DNA from: Pseudomonadota bacterium
GTDB lineage: Bacteria; Pseudomonadota; Alphaproteobacteria; Caulobacterales; Caulobacteraceae
NCBI GenBank assembly: GCA_023424215.1
Contig: JAFAEC010000126.1
Span: 1 to 21,047, forward strand
DNA: 21,047 bases
Reading direction: 5' to 3'
Below, in pieces: positions 6,770 to 12,678 of this stretch; within the stretch, counting starts at the first letter, position 1; each line of letters starts with the position of its first letter. A program made the translations under genes and the position numbers. Under the pieces are notes generated by a model, which was not told where the DNA came from, ran no database searches, and saw only the letters and a program-made list of their open reading frames with translations.

Positions 6770-7369
6770 TCAGATCCACCAGCTGTTCGGGTCACTGATC
6801 GGTCGGCCCGACTTGAGGGTCCAGACGCCCCCGGCGCCGCGGATCACGGTCCACAGGGCGAGGGCGAACAGCAGGGGCACGCCGAGGGCGAACGGCGCGG
6901 CCAGCAGGATGACGCCGATGACGCCGGCGACCGCCGCCGCCCACAGGGTGCGCTGCTGGTAGATGAAGTGGGTGCGCGCCTCCGGTCCGTCCGGACCGGG
7001 ACGACCGGTCACCGCCACGAGACCGATGAGGGCGGAGACGCCGAGGGTCGGCACCGCGAACAGGATCAGGGCGTAGATCGCGTACAGGTTCAGCCCCCCG
7101 ATCACCGGCTCGGCAGAGGGTTCGGGACGGCGGTGGTGGATCTCGAAGCCCGGCGACGGCTCGAAGATGGAGCTGGCGCGGATCGGGTGCGGCTTCGACG
7201 CCGGAGGCTCGTCCCGGGGCTCGTCCTGAGGCTCGGGCGGCGGCGCGTCCACGGTTTCCGGCTCCGCCGGCTCCGGCTCGCGCGGCCGGCCCTGCAACGA
7301 CTCCGCAGAGGCGAAGCCGATCAGGGCGTCGTCGTCATCCGGACTGCGGGGGTCGCCGGGTTCGGCCAT
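6770..7369 (-). CDS. Membrane protein with DUF4870-like C-terminus and acidic Pro-rich N-terminus
   Basis: A 199-residue protein. Residues 1-90 are acidic, Pro- and Glu-rich (repeats such as EPEPAEPE, PPPEPQDEPRDEPP) and probably disordered and cytoplasmic. Residues about 90-199 hold three or four hydrophobic segments and the polar motif EARTHFIYQQRTLW, which resembles the H-F-x-x-Q-x-R-T-x-W signature of DUF4870. It ends in SGRPISDPNSWWI. The gene starts at ATG 7369 with AAGGA upstream and precedes the shorter DUF4870 gene by 11 bases. The two may form a hetero-oligomer, which is an inference from the operon. Confidence 0.72.
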   Translation of the reverse strand: MAEPGDPRSPDDDDALIGFASAESLQGRPREPEPAEPETVDAPPPEPQDEPRDEPPASKPHPIRASSIFEPSPGFEIHHRRPEPSAEPVIGGLNLYAIYALILFAVPTLGVSALIGLVAVTGRPGPDGPEARTHFIYQQRTLWAAAVAGVIGVILLAAPFALGVPLLFALALWTVIRGAGGVWTLKSGRPISDPNSWWI

Positions 7370-7402
7370 CGGGGATCCTTCAACTCCGTCTCAGGTATGA
7401 CG

Positions 7403-7418
7403 GCCCCGCTGTCGGGGC
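7403..7418 (-). repeat. Hairpin downstream of folB
   Basis: GCCCCG (7403-7408) and CGGGGC (7413-7418) form a 6-bp stem with a 4-base loop 18 bases after the folB stop on the minus strand. There is no T-run, so intrinsic termination is uncertain. It separates folB from the DUF4870 pair and could be an attenuator or an RNA-stabilising hairpin. Confidence 0.3.
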
Positions 7419-7435
7419 GCAACCGGGCACGCGGT

Positions 7436-7831
7436 TCAGCGCCCCAGCGTCACCTCGCAGCCGGCCGCCGCCGCGCCCGCCAGCGCGCCCGGCTTCTCGA
7501 TGCGCACGGCGCACCGGCGCACCCGGCCCTCCTGCAGGCACGCCAGTGCCAGACGTTCCGCGAAGGTCTCCACCAGGCCGACATGACCCTCGGCGGCGAT
7601 GGCGCGGGCCGCGGCGGCGACGGTCTCGTAGTTCACCGTGTCCGCCAGCCGCTCGACGCTGGCCGGCTCGAGCACGAGCGTTACGTCGATCACCAGCCTC
7701 TGCAGCCGTCCCTGCTCGTGGTCGTAGACCCCGATCCCGGCCTCCACCTCGAGGCCGCGCACGAACACCGTCAGCCCCTGATGGGCGGGCGCTTCGGCGC
7801 CGGGGAAGGGCAGGGGGGACGGTGCGGCCAC
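7436..7831 (-). CDS. folB: Dihydroneopterin aldolase
   Basis: Catalyses conversion of 7,8-dihydroneopterin to 6-hydroxymethyl-dihydropterin and glycolaldehyde in folate synthesis. The 131-residue length is slightly above the family's usual 115-125 because of a Pro-rich N-terminus. Typical motifs are GIGVYDHEQ (Y36, E39), LADTVNYETV, the pterin-anchoring VETFAERLA (E88), and the catalytic-lysine segment VRIEKPGAL (K113). The start is GTG (7831-7829), four bases after the stop of the upstream SDR gene, so the two are almost certainly co-translated. A downstream ATG is not available before the conserved core. Confidence 0.9.
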   Translation of the reverse strand: MAAPSPLPFPGAEAPAHQGLTVFVRGLEVEAGIGVYDHEQGRLQRLVIDVTLVLEPASVERLADTVNYETVAAAARAIAAEGHVGLVETFAERLALACLQEGRVRRCAVRIEKPGALAGAAAAGCEVTLGR

Positions 7832-7835
7832 GCAG

Positions 7836-8594
7836 CTACTCCAGGATGTCCGGGGTCTTCCAGGCCAGATGCTGGCCCCCGTCGACGGCGATCATCTGCC
7901 CGGTCACCAGCTCGGCGTCCACCAGCCAGCGCACCGCGGCGGCCACGGCTTCCGGGCTGCCCGGGCGGCCCAGCAGGGTGGCGGCGGCCTCGGCGGCGAA
8001 CTCGGCCTCGCTCTGGTGGATAGACGGCAGGGTCGGGCCCGGTCCGACGCCGTTCACCCGGATGCGCGGCGCCAGCGCCTGGGCCAGCGTGCGCGTGGCC
8101 CACCACAATCCGTTCCGCGACAGGGCGTAGGAGAAGAAGCGCGGGTCGGGCTTGAGCACCCGCTGGTCCAGCAGGTTGACGATGCAGCCGCCCTCCGGGG
8201 CCTGGGCGGCGAAGGCCTCGGCCAGCACCACCGGCGCCCGCAGATTGGTCTCCAGGTGAGCGTCCCAAGTCGCGCGCTCCAGCGCTCCGACGCGGTCGTC
8301 CTCGAACACGGAGGCGTTGTTGATCAGTACATTCAGCGGACCGACGGCCTCGACCGCCGCCGGGATCAGGGTCCCGGTCTCGGCCTCCACGGCCAGATCC
8401 GCGCGCACCGTCGCGGCGCGCCGACCCAGCGACCGCGCCTCGTCGGCCACGGCTTCGGCCTCCTCGGCCGACGAGCGGTAGTGGATGGCGAGATCGAAGC
8501 CGGCGCGGGCCAGTTCGAGGCAAATCGCCCGCCCGATGCGCTTGCCGCCGCCGGTGACCAGCGCGGCCCCGCGGCGGGCGGCCGGATCAGTCAA
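7836..8594 (-). CDS. Pteridine-reductase-like short-chain dehydrogenase with Arg in place of the catalytic Lys
   Basis: A 252-residue SDR. TGGGKRIG (14-21) has the Arg-containing glycine motif of pteridine reductases such as PTR1 and FolM, and NNAS is at 92-95. The active-site triad position normally occupied by Ser is Asp143 (NLLDQRV), as in PTR1, with Y156 thirteen residues later, the PTR1 spacing (D181/Y194 in Leishmania). The lysine four residues after Tyr is Arg here: Y156-A-L-S-R160. The remaining core is conserved (APRIRVNGVGPGPTLPS). It probably reduces dihydropterins with NADPH, given folB immediately downstream. The start is TTG (8594-8592). No other in-frame start exists before an upstream TGA, and the TTG overlaps the end of a 26-codon ORF. 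Confidence 0.8.
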   Translation of the reverse strand: MTDPAARRGAALVTGGGKRIGRAICLELARAGFDLAIHYRSSAEEAEAVADEARSLGRRAATVRADLAVEAETGTLIPAAVEAVGPLNVLINNASVFEDDRVGALERATWDAHLETNLRAPVVLAEAFAAQAPEGGCIVNLLDQRVLKPDPRFFSYALSRNGLWWATRTLAQALAPRIRVNGVGPGPTLPSIHQSEAEFAAEAAATLLGRPGSPEAVAAAVRWLVDAELVTGQMIAVDGGQHLAWKTPDILE

Positions 8595-8667
8595 CCCGGC
8601 CGAACTCGACGAAGTTGATCACGGCGAGGACGGCGACGAAGCCGAGGATGATGGCGAGAGCCAGCAT
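8587..8667 (-). CDS. 26-residue single-pass membrane protein or leader ORF
   Basis: The ORF runs from ATG (8667-8665) to TGA (8589-8587) with a strong AAGGAG seven bases upstream, the best ribosome binding site in this part of the window. The peptide starts MLALAIILGFVAVLAVI and ends NFVEFGRVD, giving one transmembrane helix and a short polar tail. Its last eight bases (TTGACTGA) contain the TTG start of the SDR gene in another frame, so ribosomes terminating here are placed to start the SDR. It may be a functional small membrane protein, a coupling leader, or both. It is not similar to anything I can name. Confidence 0.62.
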   Translation of the reverse strand: MLALAIILGFVAVLAVINFVEFGRVD

Positions 8668-8741
8668 GGGATGCTCCTTGTTCGCCCCGCCAATAGAGCG
8701 CGGGCTCCGGCTGTTCAAGGCTGGCGCCGCGCCTCCGGCGT

Positions 8742-8747
8742 GCTAGC
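8742..8747 (+). promoter_or_regulatory. -10-like box eight bases before the YdcZ-type gene
   Basis: GCTAGC (8742-8747) resembles the start of the Caulobacter housekeeping -10 consensus (GCTANAWC) and ends eight bases before the ATG at 8756. There is no convincing Shine-Dalgarno (only GGGA adjoining the ATG), so a leaderless mRNA is plausible. No clear -35 box is seen. Confidence 0.3.
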
Positions 8748-8755
8748 CGTCGGGA

Positions 8756-9202
8756 ATGAACCCTTCCCTCCTCGCGATCGTGGCCGTCGTCCTCGGCGGG
8801 GCGGCGACCGCCCTGCAGGCGCCGACGAACGCCAAGTTGATGGGCGCGGTCGGCTCTCCGGTGAACGCAGCCCTGGTTTCCTTCGCCGTCGGGACCGCCG
8901 GCCTGGCGGTGCTGGCCCTGTTCCTGCAGGCCAAACCCGACATGGCGGCGGCGCGGGCCCTGCCCTGGTACGCCTGGGTCGGCGGCCTGTACGGCGCGAT
9001 CTTCGTGGTCGCCGCGGCCTGGGGCGTGCCGCGGCTGGGGGTGGCGACCACCATCACCCTGATGGTCGCCGGCCAGCTGTTGCTCAGCATCCTGCTCGAC
9101 CATTTCGGCGTCATGGGCATCCCGAAGCAGCCGCTCAACCTGGGCCGCATGGCGGGCGTCGCGCTGGTCGTGGCCGGCGTGGTTATGGTCCGGCGCTTCT
9201 AG
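8756..9202 (+). CDS. YdcZ-type DMT family transporter
   Basis: A 148-residue inner-membrane protein of the short drug/metabolite transporter branch (DUF606/YdcZ). It has five hydrophobic helices. The N-terminal helix carries the family motif GGAATALQAPTNAKLM. Other family marks are GSPVNAALVSFAVGT, LPWYAWVGGLYGAIFVVAAAWGVPRLGVATTITLMVAGQL, and a terminal DHFGVMG...NLGRMAGVALVVAGV block. Such short proteins usually act as dimers; the substrate is unknown. The stop is 16 bases before uvrC, so the two may share a transcript, though uvrC has its own -10-like box. Confidence 0.83.
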   Translation: MNPSLLAIVAVVLGGAATALQAPTNAKLMGAVGSPVNAALVSFAVGTAGLAVLALFLQAKPDMAAARALPWYAWVGGLYGAIFVVAAAWGVPRLGVATTITLMVAGQLLLSILLDHFGVMGIPKQPLNLGRMAGVALVVAGVVMVRRF

Positions 9203-9204
9203 GC

Positions 9205-9210
9205 CTATAT
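9205..9210 (+). promoter_or_regulatory. -10-like box eight bases before uvrC
   Basis: CTATAT (9205-9210) is one of few AT-rich hexamers in this GC-rich region and ends eight bases before the uvrC ATG. No Shine-Dalgarno sequence precedes that ATG. The spacing would place the transcription start at or within a base or two of the A of ATG, giving a leaderless message. Confidence 0.3.
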
Positions 9211-9218
9211 CGGTCGCG

Positions 9219-11102
9219 ATGACCGAGGAGCCGCTTCCCGCCGATTCGCTGAAGGCCGCCGACCTGATCCGCGACGAGGCGCGGCGCGCGCCGGACAAGC
9301 CCGGCGTCTACCGCATGTATGGCGAGGACGGGACCTGCCTCTATGTCGGCAAGGCGCGGTCGCTGAAGAAGCGGATCCTGCAGTACGCCCAGGGCCGCTT
9401 CCACACCCAGCGCATCGGCCTGATGGTGTCGCTGACGCGCTCGATGGAGCTGGTGGTCACGGCCTCGGAGACCGAGGCCCTGCTGCTCGAGTCGAACTTC
9501 ATCAAGAAGCTGAAGCCGCGCTTCAACGTGGTGCTGCGCGACGACAAGTCGTTCGCCGAACTGATGATCCGCCGCGATCACCGCGCCCCGCAGGTGTGCA
9601 AGCATCGCGGCGCCCACACCCTGAAGGGCGACTATTTCGGCCCCTTCGCCTCGACCTGGGCCGTCAACCGCACCCTGACCACGCTGCAGAAGGCCTTCCT
9701 GCTGCGCTCCTGTTCGGACAGCGTCTACGAGACCCGCACGCGGCCGTGCATGCTGCACCAGATCAAGCGCTGCTCGGCGCCGTGCACCGGCCTGATCTCG
9801 CTGGAGGACTACGGCCAGCTGGTCGACGAGGCCGAGGCCTTCCTGCGCGGCCGTTCGCGCGCCGTCATCGGCCGCCTGTCGAAGGAGATGCAGGCGGCGT
9901 CCGACGCCATGGACTTCGAGCAGGCCGCCCGCGTGCGCGACCGCATCCGCGCACTCTCGGCCATCGCCATGGAGAATTCGGTCAGCGCCGAGGGCGTGGC
10001 CGAGGCCGACGTCTTCGCCCTGCATTCGGACGGCGGCCAGGCCTGCGTGCAGGTGTTCTTCTACCGCGGCGGCCAGAACTGGGGCGGGCGCGCCTACTTC
10101 CCGCGCGTCGACCGGGCCGACACCGATCCCGAGATCCTCGCCGCCTTCCTCGGCCAGTTCTACGAGGACAAGCCGGTGCCGCGGCAGATCCTGACCAACG
10201 TGCGGCCGCACGAGAAGGAGCTGCTGGAGGAGGCCTTCTCCCTGAAGGCCAAGACGGTCGACGGCCGCCGGGTGGTGACCATCGAGCTGCCGCAGCGCGG
10301 GCCGCGCCGGGCGCTGGTCGACCACGCCCTGACCAACGCCCGCGAGGCGCTGGGCCGGCGCATGGCCGAGAGCTCGGCCCAGGGCAAGATCCTCGACGAG
10401 GTGTGCGAGGCCTTCGGTCTGGAGGGGCGGCCGGAGCGGATCGAGGTCTACGACAACTCCCACATCCAGGGGACCAACGCGGTCGGCGGCATGATCGTCG
10501 CCGGGCCCGAGGGCTTCCGGAAGACCCAGTACCGCAAGTTCAACATCCGCGGCGACGAGCTCACCCCCGGCGACGACTACGGCATGATGCGCGAGGTGCT
10601 GCGCCGCCGCTTCGGTCGTCTGGCCAGGGAGGAGGAGGCCGGCGAGGACGTCGAGCGCCCCGACCTGGTGCTGATCGACGGCGGGGCCGGCCAGCTGGCC
10701 GAGGCGGTGGCGGTGATGGCCGAGCTGGGCCTGCACGACATCCCGGTGGTCGGGGTGGCCAAGGGCCCCAACCGCGACGCCGGGCTGGAGCGCTTCTTCA
10801 TCCCCGGCAAGCCGCCCTTCATGCTGCCGCTGAAGTCGCTGGCCCTCTACTACCTGCAGCGTCTCCGCGACGAGGCGCACCGCTTCGCGATCGGCGCCCA
10901 CCGCACCCGTCGCTCGAGGGACATCAAGAAGAACCCGCTCGACGAGATCGAGGGGGTCGGCCCCGGCCGCAAGAAGGCCCTGCTGCACGCCTTCGGCTCG
11001 GCCAAGGGCGTCGGCCGCGCCTCGGTGGTCGATCTGGTCAAGGTCGAGGGCATCAACCAGGCCCTCGCCGAACGCATCCACGCCTTCTTCCGCGAGAGCT
11101 GA
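9219..11102 (+). CDS. uvrC: UvrABC nucleotide-excision repair endonuclease subunit C
   Basis: Makes both incisions flanking a DNA lesion after UvrA/UvrB loading. The 627-residue protein is complete. The N-terminal GIY-YIG nuclease covers about 27-105 (GVYRMY at 29-34, LYVGKARSLKKR from 41, and ETEALLLESNFIKK). Four cysteines, C165, C177, C185 and C189, have the same spacing as the iron-sulphur ligands reported for E. coli UvrC (154, 166, 174, 178). The UVR/UvrB-binding motif is at about 218-250 (KEMQAASDAMDFEQAARVRDR is its core region). The RNase H-like 5' nuclease includes EVYDNSHIQG (D412) and LIDGGAGQL (D487). A C-terminal helix-hairpin-helix pair (IEGVGPGRKKALL, KVEGINQALAERI) ends the protein. 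Confidence 0.96.
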   Translation: MTEEPLPADSLKAADLIRDEARRAPDKPGVYRMYGEDGTCLYVGKARSLKKRILQYAQGRFHTQRIGLMVSLTRSMELVVTASETEALLLESNFIKKLKPRFNVVLRDDKSFAELMIRRDHRAPQVCKHRGAHTLKGDYFGPFASTWAVNRTLTTLQKAFLLRSCSDSVYETRTRPCMLHQIKRCSAPCTGLISLEDYGQLVDEAEAFLRGRSRAVIGRLSKEMQAASDAMDFEQAARVRDRIRALSAIAMENSVSAEGVAEADVFALHSDGGQACVQVFFYRGGQNWGGRAYFPRVDRADTDPEILAAFLGQFYEDKPVPRQILTNVRPHEKELLEEAFSLKAKTVDGRRVVTIELPQRGPRRALVDHALTNAREALGRRMAESSAQGKILDEVCEAFGLEGRPERIEVYDNSHIQGTNAVGGMIVAGPEGFRKTQYRKFNIRGDELTPGDDYGMMREVLRRRFGRLAREEEAGEDVERPDLVLIDGGAGQLAEAVAVMAELGLHDIPVVGVAKGPNRDAGLERFFIPGKPPFMLPLKSLALYYLQRLRDEAHRFAIGAHRTRRSRDIKKNPLDEIEGVGPGRKKALLHAFGSAKGVGRASVVDLVKVEGINQALAERIHAFFRES

Positions 11103-11109
11103 GAGCCGC

Positions 11110-11115
11110 CTAGAA
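11110..11115 (+). promoter_or_regulatory. -10-like box seven bases before the carbonic anhydrase gene
   Basis: CTAGAA (11110-11115), in the context CCTAGAAAC, closely resembles the Caulobacter housekeeping -10 consensus GCTANAWC. It ends seven bases before the ATG at 11123, and no Shine-Dalgarno is present. A possible -35 (TTCCGC) lies about 16 bases upstream inside the end of uvrC. A leaderless transcript is likely if this box is used. Confidence 0.35.
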
Positions 11116-11122
11116 ACACCTC

Positions 11123-11749
11123 ATGACCGAATCCAGCACCGACGCCCTGCTCGCCGGCTACCGCCGCTTCCGCGACAACCGCTGGCCGCAGGAAAAGGCC
11201 GGGTACGAGGCCCTCGCCGCCCAGGGCCAGAAGCCCCACACCCTCATCGTCGCCTGCTCCGACAGCCGCGCCGATCCGGCGCTGATCTTCGACGCCGCCC
11301 CGGGCGAGCTGTTCGTGGTCCGCAACGTCGCCAACCTGGTGCCGCCCTACCAGCCCGACGGCCAGCTGCACGGCGTCTCGGCGGCGCTGGAGTTCGGCGT
11401 CAAGGTGCTCGGCGTGTCGCGCATCGTGGTCATGGGCCACGCCTACTGCGGCGGCGTGAACGCCATGCTGAACGGTGCGCCCGACAGCTGCCGCGACTTC
11501 GTGGCCCCCTGGGTGGCCCAGGCCGGTCCCGTGGTCCGCATGGTCTGCGAGAGCTTCGCGGCCGGGGAGAGCGAGCGTCTCGCCGAGGAGACCGTGGTCC
11601 GCCTGTCGATCGAGAACCTGCGCACCTTCCCGTGGATAGCCGAGCGCGAGGCGGCCGGCCAGCTGACCCTCAGCGGCCTGCATTTCGGCATCGCCGACGG
11701 CGTGCTGCGCGCGCTGAAGGGGCCGGGGCGGTTCCAGTCGCTGGACTGA
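11123..11749 (+). CDS. Beta-class carbonic anhydrase
   Basis: Zinc enzyme interconverting CO2 and bicarbonate, 208 residues, no signal peptide, so cytoplasmic. The zinc ligands are C45 in ACSDSR, H106 and C109 in GHAYCGG. The Asp-Arg dyad is D47/R49. Further family blocks are GELFVVRNVANLVPPY and HGVSAALEFGVKVLGVSRIVVMGH, plus a C-terminal LSGLHFGIADGVL. It starts 20 bases after the uvrC stop and lies ahead of pgsA. It may be co-transcribed with both, although a -10-like box sits just in front of it. Confidence 0.92.
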   Translation: MTESSTDALLAGYRRFRDNRWPQEKAGYEALAAQGQKPHTLIVACSDSRADPALIFDAAPGELFVVRNVANLVPPYQPDGQLHGVSAALEFGVKVLGVSRIVVMGHAYCGGVNAMLNGAPDSCRDFVAPWVAQAGPVVRMVCESFAAGESERLAEETVVRLSIENLRTFPWIAEREAAGQLTLSGLHFGIADGVLRALKGPGRFQSLD

Positions 11750-11754
11750 CGGCT

Positions 11755-11773
11755 CGCTTCATGCAGCGAAGCG
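11755..11773. repeat. Inverted repeat between carbonic anhydrase and pgsA
   Basis: CGCTTC (11755-11760) and GAAGCG (11768-11773) form a 6-bp stem with a 7-base loop directly after the carbonic anhydrase stop. No T-run follows. It could be a weak terminator or attenuator in a 48-base gap. Confidence 0.25.
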
Positions 11774-11797
11774 TGGCAGATCGGCGTTGAAGCACGG

Positions 11798-12451
11798 ATG
11801 ACGCCGATGACCCCCGCCCCGCACGCCAATCCGATCCCGAACATCCTCACCGGCCTTCGCCTCGCGGCCGGGGTGGTGATGTTCCTCCTCCTCGCCGGCG
11901 CCGCGCCGCAGGGGCTGCCCTTCCTGCCGCCGGACTTCCTGAGCCCGAGCGACCAGTTCCGCTTCGCGCGGACCGCCTTCATCATCTTCATCGTCGCCGC
12001 CTCGACCGACTGGATCGACGGCTTCCTCGCGCGTCGCTGGCACGCCACGACGCGCTGGGGGGCCATCCTCGACCCGATCGCCGACAAGGTGCTGATCACC
12101 GGGGCCATCCTCGGCGTGCTGGCCTGGGGCTCGGTTCCGCAGGCCGCCATCCCCTGCGGCCTGATCCTGTTCCGCGAGTTCGCCGTCTCGGCCCTGCGCG
12201 AGACGGTGGCCGGCAAGGTCAAGCTGCCGGTCACCCTGCTGGCCAAGTGGAAGACGGTGCTGCAGATGACCGCCCTGGCGGTCCTCCAGCTGGCCCTGGC
12301 GCCCCTGTGGGAAGGCTTCGGCCTGCCCTTCGAGTGGCTGCCGCACTTCCAGACCTTCGCCTACGTCCTGCTCTGGCTGGCGACCCTGGTCACCCTGTGG
12401 ACCGGCTGGCAGTACTTCTCCAAGGCCCAGCAGAAGATGCGGCAGCTTTAG
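11798..12451 (+). CDS. pgsA: CDP-diacylglycerol--glycerol-3-phosphate 3-phosphatidyltransferase
   Basis: Inner-membrane enzyme making phosphatidylglycerophosphate, the precursor of phosphatidylglycerol and cardiolipin. The 217-residue protein carries a perfect CDP-alcohol phosphotransferase signature D71-x2-D74-G75-x2-A78-R79-x8-G88-x3-D92-x3-D96 (DWIDGFLARR ... GAILDPIADK). The N-terminal PNILTGLRLAAG segment and the REFAVSALRE block favour PgsA over other members. There are several transmembrane helices. The start at 11798 is not certain: an in-frame ATG follows at 11807, and neither has a strong ribosome binding site. Its TAG stop overlaps the stop of the convergent 76-residue gene. Confidence 0.9.
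   Translation: MTPMTPAPHANPIPNILTGLRLAAGVVMFLLLAGAAPQGLPFLPPDFLSPSDQFRFARTAFIIFIVAASTDWIDGFLARRWHATTRWGAILDPIADKVLITGAILGVLAWGSVPQAAIPCGLILFREFAVSALRETVAGKVKLPVTLLAKWKTVLQMTALAVLQLALAPLWEGFGLPFEWLPHFQTFAYVLLWLATLVTLWTGWQYFSKAQQKMRQL
12448..12451. other. Shared stop region of convergent genes (TTAG)
   Basis: pgsA stops with TAG at 12449-12451 and the minus-strand 76-residue gene with TAA at 12450-12448, sharing TTAG exactly as at 4225-4228. Both plus-strand genes end in the same codons, CTT TAG. There is no room for a terminator between the genes. Confidence 0.8.
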
Positions 12452-12678
12452 CCTGCGCGTCCTTGCCGGGCGCGTAGCCATCTGCCGATGAGGTGCGTGA
12501 CGCCACCGCCGCCGATGTTGGCCGCAAGAATGCCGAGGATGGGACAGGTCAGCTGGCCCGCTAGCAGCGCAACCACGAACATGAGCAGTGCGCCTGCGAT
12601 CATCAGGGCGCCGATGTAATAGAACGCGTCAGCGCGCAGCCGACGAGCCCGAGCCTCCAGGCCCGCCCAATCGCGCAT
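12448..12678 (-). CDS. 76-residue two-helix membrane protein coupled to an S46 peptidase
   Basis: Starts at ATG 12678-12676 and shares one base with the TGA of the upstream S46 peptidase gene (TGATG), a classic translational-coupling junction. The N-terminus is basic and amphipathic (MRDWAGLEARARRLRADAFY). One clear transmembrane helix follows (YIGALMIAGALLMFVVALLAG), then a second, Gly-rich hydrophobic segment (ILGILAANIGGGGVTHLIG) and a basic tail (RWLRARQGRAG). I do not recognise the family. Its position suggests an accessory to the peptidase or simply a passenger in its transcript. Confidence 0.68.
   Translation of the reverse strand: MRDWAGLEARARRLRADAFYYIGALMIAGALLMFVVALLAGQLTCPILGILAANIGGGGVTHLIGRWLRARQGRAG

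Noticed and set aside
9183..11081. A 632-codon minus-strand open frame opposite uvrC
   Set aside because: Low-complexity composition (Leu, Gly, Ala, His, Val) and complete antisense overlap with a textbook UvrC; no ribosome binding site or motif.
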